Assembly: GCA_050248795.1 (NCBI GenBank)
Contig: JBFWRS010000001.1
Location: 62,001 to 126,000 of the forward strand
From: CAZTDU01 sp050248795
GTDB lineage: Bacteria; Pseudomonadota; Gammaproteobacteria; Burkholderiales; SG8-39
Reading direction: 5' to 3'
Length of the DNA: 64,000 nt
Under the pieces are notes generated by a model. It did no database searches, was not told where the DNA came from, and saw only the letters and a list, made by a program, of their open reading frames with translations. Both the position numbers and the translations under genes were made by a program. Below are positions 7,556-15,671 of this stretch, piece by piece. Positions within the stretch are counted from its first letter, which is position 1, and the number at the start of each line of letters is the position of its first letter.

Positions 7556-7764
7556 CGTCACCGGTTCTCGAGTCCATCCTGACGTGCCCGAAGTGCGGCA
7601 TCGCGAAGCAGGAGGCGATGCCGACTGACGCCTGCCAGTTCTACTACGAGTGCACGAGCTGCGGCGCACTGCTGCGGCCCAATCCAGGGGACTGCTGCGT
7701 TTTCTGCTCCTTCGGCTCGGTGAAGTGCCCGCCGATCCAGGCGCAGCGCTCCTGCTGCAGCTAG
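7552..7764 (+). CDS. GDCCVxC-domain protein of the mer operon
   Basis: 70 aa. Contains CPKCG and CTSCG zinc-ribbon-like pairs and then PGDCCVFCSFGSVKCPP, the hallmark of the GDCCVxC small-protein family found in mer operons (some members carry selenocysteine; here all positions are Cys). It ends with SCCS. The ATG overlaps the merP stop, indicating co-translation. Likely a cytosolic Hg(II)-binding or delivery protein; its biochemical role is not established by sequence. Confidence 0.85.
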   Translation: MTSPVLESILTCPKCGIAKQEAMPTDACQFYYECTSCGALLRPNPGDCCVFCSFGSVKCPPIQAQRSCCS

Positions 7765-7785
7765 CGCTTCGGCCTGGACAGGACA

Positions 7786-9129
7786 ATGGTGAAGGCCTTC
7801 GATCTCATTGTCATCGGAACCGGGACCGCCGCTGCCACGGCCGCACACCGCTGCGCCAACGCGGGCTGGCGGGTGGCAGTGATCGATCATCTGCCCTACG
7901 GTGGCACCTGCGCCTTGCGCGGCTGCGATCCCAAGAAGGTGCTCGTCGGCGTCGCCGAAGCGCTGGATCAAGCGCGCCGCATGAACGGCAGGGGACTGAG
8001 CGGCGAGCCGTCGATCGACTGGCGGGCGTTGATGGCCTTCAAGAGAAGCTTCACCGAGCCGGTTCCGGAAAACATGGAGCAGAGCTTCCGTGAGAAGGGC
8101 ATCGCGACCTACCACGGCCGGGCGCGCTTTGCCGGCCCGCGCACGGTAGAGGTGGGCGAAACTCTCGAGGGACGTTTCGTGCTCATCGCCACCGGCGCCG
8201 AGCCCGTCAAGCTCGGCATTCCGGGCGAAGAGCATCTCGCCACGAGCACCCAGTTTCTGGAACTGGAGGAGTTGCCAAGGCGCATCGTGCTCGTCGGCGG
8301 AGGCTATATCGCCGCCGAGTTCTCGCACATCGCGGCACGGGCAGGAGCCGCGGTCACGATCCTGCAGCGTGGAGAGAGGATGCTGAAGCCCTTCGACGCC
8401 GACGTCGTCGCCTGGCTCACCGAGAAATCGCGCGAAATCGACATCGACATCCGCCTGAAGACAACCGTTCAGCGCATCGAAAAGACCTCCCGTGGGCTTG
8501 TGGTCCAGACGGTAGCGGACGGAAAGCCGGAATCGTTCACCGCCGACCTGGTCGTGCATGCCGCCGGCCGCGTTCCCGATCTCGATTCCCTGGATCTGAA
8601 GACGGCGGGCGTCGAAGCCACGCAAGGCCGGCTCGAGCTCAACGACTATCTGCAAAGCGTTTCCAACCCCGCCGTGTACGCGGCCGGCGATGCCGCAGCC
8701 AAGGGACCGCCGCTCACGCCCGTCTCCGCGCACGACGGGCGCGTTGCATCGGCGAACATGCTGAAGGGCAATCATCGAAAGCCCAACTATCTCGGCGTGC
8801 CGAGCGTCGCCTTCACCATTCCTCCCATCGCCGCCGTCGGCCTGACGGAAGAGGCGGCGCGGGCGCAAGGGCTCAAGTTCCAGGCGCGCGCGCAGAAGGC
8901 TTCGAGCTGGTACACCGCGCGGCGCGTCGCCGAGCCGGCCTACGGGTTGAAGGTGCTCGTCGAAGACGGCACGGACCGCATCCTCGGCGCTCACCTCGTC
9001 GGGCCGCATGCAGACGAAGTGATCAACATCTTCGCCTTCGCGATCCGTTCAGGGCATACAGCCGGGGACCTCCAAGACACGATGTTCGCCTACCCCACCG
9101 GCGCCTCGGACATCGGATATCTGCTATGA
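7786..9129 (+). CDS. MerA-like FAD/NAD(P) disulfide oxidoreductase without N- and C-terminal Cys motifs
   Basis: 447 aa. FAD-binding motif GTGTAAATAAHRC, redox pair in GGTCALRGCDPKK (GGTCxxxGCxPxK family pattern), NAD(P) motif VGGGYIAAEFSH, and the FAD-ribityl site VYAAGDAAA. It lies in the place of merA in the mer operon. It lacks the N-terminal HMA domain and the C-terminal vicinal Cys pair that catalytic MerA uses to accept Hg(II), ending GASDIGYLL. The family His-Pro-Thr base position reads YPT, Tyr as in MerA. It could reduce Hg(II) through another thiol donor, or be a glutathione-reductase-type enzyme. Confidence 0.8.
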   Translation: MVKAFDLIVIGTGTAAATAAHRCANAGWRVAVIDHLPYGGTCALRGCDPKKVLVGVAEALDQARRMNGRGLSGEPSIDWRALMAFKRSFTEPVPENMEQSFREKGIATYHGRARFAGPRTVEVGETLEGRFVLIATGAEPVKLGIPGEEHLATSTQFLELEELPRRIVLVGGGYIAAEFSHIAARAGAAVTILQRGERMLKPFDADVVAWLTEKSREIDIDIRLKTTVQRIEKTSRGLVVQTVADGKPESFTADLVVHAAGRVPDLDSLDLKTAGVEATQGRLELNDYLQSVSNPAVYAAGDAAAKGPPLTPVSAHDGRVASANMLKGNHRKPNYLGVPSVAFTIPPIAAVGLTEEAARAQGLKFQARAQKASSWYTARRVAEPAYGLKVLVEDGTDRILGAHLVGPHADEVINIFAFAIRSGHTAGDLQDTMFAYPTGASDIGYLL

Positions 9130-9216
9130 GCGCGCGCCGTTCCTTGCCGGCCATGCATCCCTTAAGTTCTCGGCAGCAGTAGCGCCCGCTGGCACGCGAC
9201 TTGCCCTGCGAGCCTC

Positions 9217-9522
9217 ATGCAGCCCACAACGCCAGGTCCGGTGGCCTGTCCGGTCGACGCCACCATCCAAGAGGCGGCACGCCTCATGGCGGAGCACGAC
9301 CGCACGGAACTGCCCGTCGTCGATGCTGATTCCAAGCCCATCGGCGTCATCAGCGAGCGCGACATTACCCGCAGGGCGGTAGCCGCCGGCAAGGTGCCGA
9401 TCACATCCGTACGGCAGGTGATGTCGCCCTCCCCCGCCCCCGCTGGCGGCGCGCCCAACCCTGCTGTCGACGACGACGAGGGCGCCTGCTGTGGGATGCT
9501 TTCCGGGCGCCGCGGCCCATGA
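9217..9522 (+). CDS. Single CBS-domain protein
   Basis: 101 aa. Residues about 8-70 match one CBS motif (DATIQEAARLMAEHDRTELPVVDADSKPIGVISERD, then ITRRAVAAGK, VRQVMSPSP). CBS domains normally work as pairs, but here the second is replaced by a Pro/Ala/Asp-rich tail containing GACCG, so it may dimerise to build a nucleotide-binding module, or be truncated. It overlaps the next ORF by 4 bp (ATGA). Regulatory nucleotide sensing is the family role. Confidence 0.7.
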   Translation: MQPTTPGPVACPVDATIQEAARLMAEHDRTELPVVDADSKPIGVISERDITRRAVAAGKVPITSVRQVMSPSPAPAGGAPNPAVDDDEGACCGMLSGRRGP

Positions 9523-10956
9523 AGCACGGCAACGCCGGCGTGGCCGGGCACGACCACGGGCAGATGCTGCGGGACGAGCATCTCTCCACGCTGTGGCCGC
9601 ACTACGCAAATCTGCTGCTCGGGCTGTGGCTCGTGACGAGCCCGTTCGCCTTCGGCTACCTCGGCGAGTTCGTGCCCGACGAGAATCTGCTGCGCGTCAT
9701 GCGGGAGCGCGGCCTGCCGTCCTTCGAGTGGCGCAACCTCGCCATGACCTGGAGCGACGTGGCGAGCCTGAGCGCTTATCGTGCTCTTCAGCGCGCTCGC
9801 CGCCTCGCCCTCGCGGCGCTACCCATGGTCACAGTGGGCCTGCGCGGTGGTGGGTTTCTGGCTGCTCTTCGCGCCGCTCGTGTTCTGGACGCCGCTGCCG
9901 GTGGCTTACGCGAACGACACCATCATCGGCGCGCTGGTGATCGCTTTCGCCGTTCTCATTCCGATGATGCCGGGAATGAGCATGGCCGGCATGATGGGCG
10001 GCCCCGATCTTCCGCCGGGCTGGGCCTATACGCCCTCGAGCTGGCTGCAGCGGCTGCCGATCGCCGTGCTCGCCGTGGTCGGCATTCTCATCGCGCGCTA
10101 CCTCACCGCCTACCAGCTCGGCCACACCGACCGCGCGTGGGATCCGTTCTTCGGCGACGGCACCGAGACCATCATCACCTCCGACGTGTCGCGCGCCTTC
10201 CCCATCCCGGATGCGGGCCTCGGCACGGTGGCCTACATCATGGAGCTCCTTATGGCGGTGATGGGCGACAAGCGCCGCTGGCGCACCATGCCGTGGATGG
10301 TGCTCGGCTTTTTCGTGCTGGTCGTGCCGCTGGGCGGGGTGAGCATCGGCTTCATCATCATCCAGCCCATCATCATCGGCACCTGGTGCACGCTCTGCCT
10401 CATCCAAGCGCTCGCCATGGCGGTGATGATCCCCTACTCGCTCGACGAGTTCGTCGCCATGGGGCAGTTCATGCTGGACGCGCGGCGCAAGGGCAAGCCG
10501 CTCTGGCGGATCTTGTGGATGGGCGACGCGATGGAGGGCGGCAGGGAGGACCCGGCCAAGGAGTTCCGCGGCGCCCCGCGCGAGATGTGGCGGGAGGCGG
10601 TGCGGGGGGTGAACGTGCCCGTGGCGCTCGCGCTCAGTATCGCGCTCGGCGTGTGGCTGATGTTCACGCGGCTCGTCTTCGGCAACTCGGGCGCGATGGC
10701 GAACAGCGACCACCTGGTGGGCGCGCTGGTCGTCACGTTCGCCATCATTGCCTGGGCGGAAGTGGCTCGGCCGGTGCGCTTCATCAACATCCCCTTTGGC
10801 CTGTGGCTGGTCGCCGCGCCGTGGCTGCTCGACGGCGCAGGCTCGGCGCTCGCCGCTGCCAACAGCGTCGTGTCCGGCGTCCTGCTCATCGCGCTCTCTC
10901 TGCCGCGCGGGCCGGTGCGCGATTCGTACGCCGGCTGGGACCACTATATCTTTTAG
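9519..10956 (+). pseudogene. VKOR-domain/SPW-repeat membrane protein, split by a +1 frameshift
   Basis: The first frame (9519 to about 9775) encodes a membrane N-terminus (LLLGLWLVTSPFAFGYLGEF). The second (continuous to 10956) picks up in the same kind of sequence (VLFSALAASPSRRYPWSQW, FWLLFAPLVFW). They join in GCGCTTATCGTG near 9770 if one base is dropped. The combined ~478-aa protein would have SPW-type hydrophobic repeats flanking a VKOR-like bundle with the active pair WCTLC; loop cysteines of classical VKOR were not seen. VKOR enzymes regenerate periplasmic disulfides using quinone. Either a sequencing indel or a broken gene. It converges on the SDR gene with a 4-bp overlap. Confidence 0.75.
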
Positions 10957-11966
10957 GAGGGACGGCCGCGGCGCAGGGCGAGCAGCGCCGCCCCGCCGAG
11001 CGCCGCGGCGAGCGCCGCCGTCTTGAGCGGATTCAGCCGGGCCCGCGTATAAGCGCTGCGCTCGAACACGTGCATGTCGGAGATGCCGCTGCGCTCCTCG
11101 CCGTCGTGGTCTGGGCGATAGAGATTGTTCTCCTCGCGCGGGCGGGCGGGCTGCCTGGTCCGCTGGAAGTACGGCATGGTCCAGCGCATGCCAAGGTCCG
11201 TCAGCCGCGGAAACAGCATGCCGAAGGTCGAGATCAGGCGTCCGCCGCCGCCCACGACGATGTCGCGCACGCGATACTCGGCCGCGTAGAGGATGGCATC
11301 AGCGACCAGCTCGGGCGCATAGACCGGCGGCGGGTTCTTCGGCTGCACGTCGAGGTAGTTCTTCGCGTGGCGCATGTACGGGGTATCGATGGCGCTCGGC
11401 TTGATGAGCGAGACGGAGATCGGCAGCCGGTCGGTCTCGATCTCCATGCGCAGCGCGTCGGTGAATCCCTTGACGGCGTGCTTCGAGGCCGAATAGACGC
11501 CCTGAATGGGGATCACCCGGTCGGAAAGCACGCTGCCCACGTTCACGATGGCACCGCCGCGCTCGGCCAGATGCTGCGCGGCAACGCGCGAGCCGTTGAC
11601 CACGCCCCAGTAGTTCGTCTCGAAGAGCCGCCGCTGGTCCTCGAGCGTCACCTCGAGCACCTTGCCATAGATGGAGACTGCGGCGCCGTTCACCCAGGTG
11701 TCGAAACCGCCATAGCGCTCCACCGCGATCTGCGCCGCCCGCTGTAAATCCGGCTCGACGGCCACGTCGGCTACCGCGTAGCTCGCTTCGCCGCCGCGGG
11801 CAAGGATGTCGTCGCAGATCTCGCGCAGGGCTTCTTCGTTGCGCGATACCAGCAGCACCTTTGCGCCGCGGCCGGCGGCCTTGCGCGCCGCCACGAGGTT
11901 GATGCCGCTCGACGCACCGGTGATGACGATGACCTGGTTCTTGAGGGGCTTGAGCTGGGTTCGCAT
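10953..11966 (-). CDS. Short-chain dehydrogenase/reductase with C-terminal membrane anchor
   Basis: 337 aa. Rossmann motif TGASSGI near residue 15, NNAG-like motif present as NGAAVS, catalytic Ser (GSVLS) and Y-x3-K (YSASK). After the ~260-residue SDR fold comes a polar extension and a final hydrophobic segment (TAALAAALGGAALLALRRGR) that should anchor it in the membrane. The ATG at 11966 fits the fold; longer upstream frames are shadows. Substrate unknown. Neighbours are a VKOR/SPW protein and a cytochrome c, so a quinone or lipid redox role is possible. Confidence 0.88.
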   Translation of the reverse strand: MRTQLKPLKNQVIVITGASSGINLVAARKAAGRGAKVLLVSRNEEALREICDDILARGGEASYAVADVAVEPDLQRAAQIAVERYGGFDTWVNGAAVSIYGKVLEVTLEDQRRLFETNYWGVVNGSRVAAQHLAERGGAIVNVGSVLSDRVIPIQGVYSASKHAVKGFTDALRMEIETDRLPISVSLIKPSAIDTPYMRHAKNYLDVQPKNPPPVYAPELVADAILYAAEYRVRDIVVGGGGRLISTFGMLFPRLTDLGMRWTMPYFQRTRQPARPREENNLYRPDHDGEERSGISDMHVFERSAYTRARLNPLKTAALAAALGGAALLALRRGRPS

Positions 11967-12068
11967 GGCCGCAACCGCGCAAGCGGCGTGCCGGCTAGAA
12001 CAGCACGGCGACTCGGGCACGTCTCCTGCTGATACCCAGGTCGGGAGCTTGAGGTCCTCAACATTGGA

Positions 12069-12689
12069 GTGGATCAGGTGGCGGACAGGCACGAAAGACC
12101 GGTCGGGCGCGGCAAAAGGCCCGGCATCCTCGGAGGAGCGGCAGGCGCGCTGGGGGTCGCCGTGCTGCTGGGCATCATAGGCTTGATCGTCGTCTACAGC
12201 GGCGCCTATAACGTGGCGGCGACGGAGGACCACGCCTCGTTCGTCCGCTGGGCATTCGACACGACGTTTCAGAACTCCGTCGCGCGCCGCGCGCCGGAGC
12301 CGGAACAACCCTTGGCGATCACGCAGGAGGCGCTCGCAGCCGGCGCAAGCGCCTACAAGTCGACCTGCCAGCACTGCCACGCCGGCCCGGGCGCGGAGCG
12401 GGCCTCGTGGGCAAGCGGCATGCGGCCGCGGCCGCCGCACCTTGCCGAGGCGGCGGCGCGCTGGGAGATCTCCGAGGTGTTCTGGATCGCGAAGCACGGC
12501 GTGAAGATGACCGGCATGCCGGCGTTCGGCCCGACGCACGACGACCGCACGTTGTGGAGCATTGCCGCGTTCGTCAAGCAGCTGCCGGCGATGACGCCGC
12601 AGGAATACGCGGCGCTCGGCGACCAGGCCGGGCACGGCAGCTCCGCCGGCGGATCGAGTGCGAGCCATGACGGGAAGGCGCGTCCATGA
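12069..12689 (+). CDS. Membrane-anchored c-type cytochrome
   Basis: 206 aa. N-terminal helix GALGVAVLLGIIGLIVVYSG, then a mono-haem domain with CQHCH and a distal Met candidate in VKMTGMPAFG. The sequence IAAFVKQLPAMTPQEY is typical of cytochrome c class I modules. The start is a GTG without a strong ribosome site; a second GTG lies 9 bp further. The stop overlaps the DUF305 gene start (ATGA). Likely a periplasmic electron carrier; partner not evident. Confidence 0.88.
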   Translation: MDQVADRHERPVGRGKRPGILGGAAGALGVAVLLGIIGLIVVYSGAYNVAATEDHASFVRWAFDTTFQNSVARRAPEPEQPLAITQEALAAGASAYKSTCQHCHAGPGAERASWASGMRPRPPHLAEAAARWEISEVFWIAKHGVKMTGMPAFGPTHDDRTLWSIAAFVKQLPAMTPQEYAALGDQAGHGSSAGGSSASHDGKARP

Positions 12690-13141
12690 GCATGTCCTAC
12701 TGGCGCTTCGCGGCGATGATCGCAACCTCGACCGTCGTCATGTACGGGCTCATGTATCTGAACACCTACGCCTACGAGCACGTGTTCTGGAGCGAGACCC
12801 GTGCGTGGATGGCGCTCGTGATGGGCGCGACGATGTCGGTCATCATGCTCGGCTACATGCTCGGCATGTACAAGAAGACGTCCCTGAACCTCGCGATCTT
12901 CGGCGGCTCGATCGCCGTCTTCGCGCTCGCGCTATGGCTCGTGCGAAGCCAGGCCACGGTGGACGACGTCGATTACATGCGCGCGATGATTCCCCACCAC
13001 TCGATCGCGATACTGACGAGCGAGCGCGCCCAGATTTCGGACACGCGCGTGCGCAAGCTCTCCAGGGAGATCATCGAGGCGCAGGAGCGCGAGATCGCCG
13101 AGATGAAGTACCTCGTGCGCGACCTGGAGGCGCGCGACTGA
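12686..13141 (+). CDS. DUF305-family membrane protein
   Basis: 151 aa. Three hydrophobic helices (residues about 7-27, 38-60 and 68-86) then a soluble segment carrying the DUF305 hallmark MIPHHSIAILTS and a charged helical tail (REIIEAQEREIAEMKYLV). DUF305 proteins often occur beside copper genes and may bind metal through the HH pair. Coupled on both sides: ATGA with the cytochrome and TGATG with the lipoprotein. Confidence 0.88.
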   Translation: MSMSYWRFAAMIATSTVVMYGLMYLNTYAYEHVFWSETRAWMALVMGATMSVIMLGYMLGMYKKTSLNLAIFGGSIAVFALALWLVRSQATVDDVDYMRAMIPHHSIAILTSERAQISDTRVRKLSREIIEAQEREIAEMKYLVRDLEARD

Positions 13142-13701
13142 TGCGCTGGCGTCCCTGGCTGGCCATTGGGCTGCTCGCGGGATGCACGCAGGCCGATGCG
13201 CCGGATGATGATCTGCAGGCGATTCACCCGCCTGAAATCGCGCGCATCGCGTCCGCCGGCGAAGCGCTTGCCGGCGCGCACGTCCCGACGCTCGATCCGA
13301 GCACGCTGAACGACGCCGAGATTGCCAAGTCGCTCAAAGAAGGCCCGCGCTGCGATTTTCGCTACACCACGGCGGGCGCGCCGGTCCTCGCCGTCCGCAT
13401 GGAACCGAAGGGCGCGGCGGTCTCCGCCATCGTCAAGCTGAACGGCCACCTCGTCCCGCTCGAGCCCGCCCGCATCGAGTCCAGCTCGGGGCCGGGCGAC
13501 CGGCTGCTGATCGTCTCGGAACCGGTTCGTATCGTGGTCCAGCCCGATCCCGCGGCGCCCAAGAGCGCACGCCCCGGCATTCAGCGCCGAGAGGCCGACA
13601 TGATTTTCGAGGTCGGGAAGATGCTGCGCGCCGGGTATCGCGGGTATCTGGATTGCGCGCTCGAGCCGCCCACGCAGGCCCTCGGCCACAAATCAGGTTA
13701 G
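13141..13701 (+). CDS. Predicted lipoprotein of unknown function (186 aa)
   Basis: MRWRPWLAIGLLAGC is a lipoprotein signal. The mature protein is soluble, with PRCDFRYTTAGAPVLAVRM and a C-terminal GYRGYLDCALEPP; two conserved-looking Cys could pair. The start shares one base with the DUF305 stop (TGATG), so it is third in a cytochrome c-DUF305-lipoprotein operon. The family is not recognised with certainty. Confidence 0.75.
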   Translation: MRWRPWLAIGLLAGCTQADAPDDDLQAIHPPEIARIASAGEALAGAHVPTLDPSTLNDAEIAKSLKEGPRCDFRYTTAGAPVLAVRMEPKGAAVSAIVKLNGHLVPLEPARIESSSGPGDRLLIVSEPVRIVVQPDPAAPKSARPGIQRREADMIFEVGKMLRAGYRGYLDCALEPPTQALGHKSG

Positions 13702-13766
13702 AGATCTGGAAGTTCGCAGCAGGCGGGGCGTGCCCATAATGGGCCCGCGACGCTGTTTCGCGCGCC

Positions 13767-14441
13767 ATGCGATCCTTGGGCGTGCTCATGAAGCATTCGC
13801 GCATCGCCGCAGGCCTCGCGCTCGTGCTGGCGCTCGCCGTGGCCTACTGGCTGCTGCACGACGTGCGCTGGCTATTCGACCCGTCGCAGATTCAGTCCTT
13901 CGCGGAGCGGCTCGGCGCCTGGGGACCAGCGGGCATCGTCGCTCTCATGGTCCTCGCCATTCTCGTCAGCCCCGTCCCGAGCGCGCCGATCGCGCTTGCC
14001 GCCGGAGCGCTCTACGGCCATACGTGGGGAACCCTCTACGTGCTCGTGGGCGCCGAGCTCGGCGCCCTCGCCGCCTTCGGCATTGCGCGCTTCGCCGGCT
14101 ACGAGGCGCTGCGCAGCTGGCTGGGGGAGCGCGTGTCGGCCGGCTGGCTCGGCTCGCAGAACGCCCTCATGGGCGTGGTGTTCATCAGCCGCCTGCTGCC
14201 CTTCGTCTCCTTCGACGTGGTGAGCTACGCCGCCGGCCTGACCGCGCTCTCGGCCTGGCGCTTCGCCCTCGCCACGCTCGCCGGGATCATCCCGGCGAGC
14301 TTCCTGCTCGCGCATTTCGGCGCCGAGATGGCAGGCGGCGAGGCGAAGCAGGCCATGCTCGCGGCCCTTGGGCTCGGCGTCATCGTCGCCCTGCCGCTTG
14401 TCGCGAGGCTCGTGCGCCGTTACCGTGCTTCCCGGGACTGA
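13767..14441 (+). CDS. TVP38/TMEM64 (DedA-like) membrane protein
   Basis: 224 aa, five to six hydrophobic helices. The core VSPVPSAPIALAAGALYGHTWGTLYVLVGAE and FISRLLPFVSFDVVSYAAGLT matches the SNARE-associated/VTT domain with its re-entrant loops and conserved Arg. Proteins of this family act in membrane lipid movement or homeostasis. An alternative start at 13788 (MKHSRIAAG) is possible. The 3' end overlaps the convergent nhaA by 22 bp. Confidence 0.88.
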   Translation: MRSLGVLMKHSRIAAGLALVLALAVAYWLLHDVRWLFDPSQIQSFAERLGAWGPAGIVALMVLAILVSPVPSAPIALAAGALYGHTWGTLYVLVGAELGALAAFGIARFAGYEALRSWLGERVSAGWLGSQNALMGVVFISRLLPFVSFDVVSYAAGLTALSAWRFALATLAGIIPASFLLAHFGAEMAGGEAKQAMLAALGLGVIVALPLVARLVRRYRASRD

Positions 14442-15667
14442 ACGGCCGTGCCCGCCTTGCCCGGGTCAACTCGCTCTGCGGCGCGCGATCCTCGGCGCGC
14501 CGTCTGCGAGCCGCCCGTACCACGTCTGCCATGAAGCCATAGCAAGCCCACCCCTAGCATCGCCGCGACGAGCGACCCGGAGAGCACGCCGACTTTCGCC
14601 GAAAGCACGAGTACCTCGTTCGTTCCGAACGCCAGAGCCGCGAAGAAGAGGCTCATCGTGAAGCCGATGCCGCCGAGCAGCGCCGCGCCTAAGACATGCG
14701 GCCAGCGCACCCCGTCCGGTAGCGTTCCGGCGCGCAGGCGCACCGCAAGCCACGCGGCGCCCATGATGCCGACAGGCTTGCCGAGGACCAGGCCGGCCGC
14801 TGTGCCTGCCACCACGGCGGCCGAAAGCGCGCGCGCCTCGGGTGCGCCGATGACCGAGATGCCGGCGTTGAAGAACGCGAATATGGGAACCACGCCGAAC
14901 GCCACCCAGGGACGCAGGCCTTTCTCTGCCGAAGCGAGCGGCGTTGCGCCTTCGCGCGTGCGCAACGGCAGCGCGAGACCGATCAGGAATCCGGCCAGCG
15001 TGGCGTGCACCCCCGACTCGAGAACCGCCGCCCAGAGCACCACGCCGGCTACGACGTATGCCGAAGGCCTCGTCACTCCACGGCGGTTCAGCCAGGCCAG
15101 CACCGCGAGCGCGCCCGCCGCGACAAGCAGCGACGCCACGGAAAGGTGCGCGGTGAAGAGCACGGCAAGAATAACGATCGCTCCCAGGTCGTCGAAGATG
15201 GCAAAGGCGGTCAGAAACGCCTTGAGTGCGGCTGGCGCCGCCGCACCGAGCGCATTCAGCGCCGCCAGCGCGAGCACCGTGTCGGTGGCGATGGGAACCG
15301 CCCAGCCCTGCTCCGCCCCCGGCTCCCCGGCAGCAAGCAGCCAGTAAACGCCGGCCGGCACCAGCATGCCGCCCAGAGCGGCAATCGCCGGCAGGGCGAT
15401 GCGCGCCCGGGACGCGAGGTGCCCCGCCAGCGCCTCGCGCTTGATCTCCAGGGCGACGAGAAGGAAGAAGAACACCATCAGGCCTTCGTTGATCCACGCG
15501 ATCAGCGGCTTCTCCACGTAGAGCGCGCCCACCCGCAGCGCTACGGGTGTGTGGTGGACCAGGTCGTAAAGCGGACGCAGGGAGGAGTTCGCGATCGCCA
15601 GTGCCGCAAGCACGGCCGCCACGGCAAGGAGCCCGGAAGCGAGCTCCGGCCTGCGGAGCGCCTTCAT
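14420..15667 (-). CDS. nhaA: Na+/H+ antiporter NhaA
   Basis: 415 aa, about twelve membrane helices. Diagnostic sequences: PIATDTVLALAALNALG, the proton/sodium-binding Asp pair in AIFDDLGAIVILA, and GIGFTMSLFFAALAF. NhaA exchanges internal Na+ for protons and supports pH and salt tolerance. The ATG lies 4 bp after the glgC stop behind a GAAGAG ribosome site, so it is probably expressed with the upstream propeller and glgC genes. The hydrophilic C-terminal tail (about 35 residues) is longer than usual and Arg-rich. Confidence 0.93.
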   Translation of the reverse strand: MKALRRPELASGLLAVAAVLAALAIANSSLRPLYDLVHHTPVALRVGALYVEKPLIAWINEGLMVFFFLLVALEIKREALAGHLASRARIALPAIAALGGMLVPAGVYWLLAAGEPGAEQGWAVPIATDTVLALAALNALGAAAPAALKAFLTAFAIFDDLGAIVILAVLFTAHLSVASLLVAAGALAVLAWLNRRGVTRPSAYVVAGVVLWAAVLESGVHATLAGFLIGLALPLRTREGATPLASAEKGLRPWVAFGVVPIFAFFNAGISVIGAPEARALSAAVVAGTAAGLVLGKPVGIMGAAWLAVRLRAGTLPDGVRWPHVLGAALLGGIGFTMSLFFAALAFGTNEVLVLSAKVGVLSGSLVAAMLGVGLLWLHGRRGTGGSQTARRGSRAAERVDPGKAGTAVQSREAR

Positions 15668-15671
15668 CTCT

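Noticed and set aside
9217..9522. Frameshift suspected in the single CBS protein because the second CBS is missing
   Set aside because: No other frame downstream shows CBS-like sequence, so there is nothing to join.
12050..12062. TTGAGGTCCTCAA considered as another FNR box
   Set aside because: The half-sites are separated by three, not four, bases and carry G/C at the fifth position, so it does not fit the pattern; it may be another operator.
13730..13745. CCCATAATGGGC before the TVP38 gene as an operator
   Set aside because: A short palindrome with a -10-like CATAAT but no matching upstream element; too weak to annotate.
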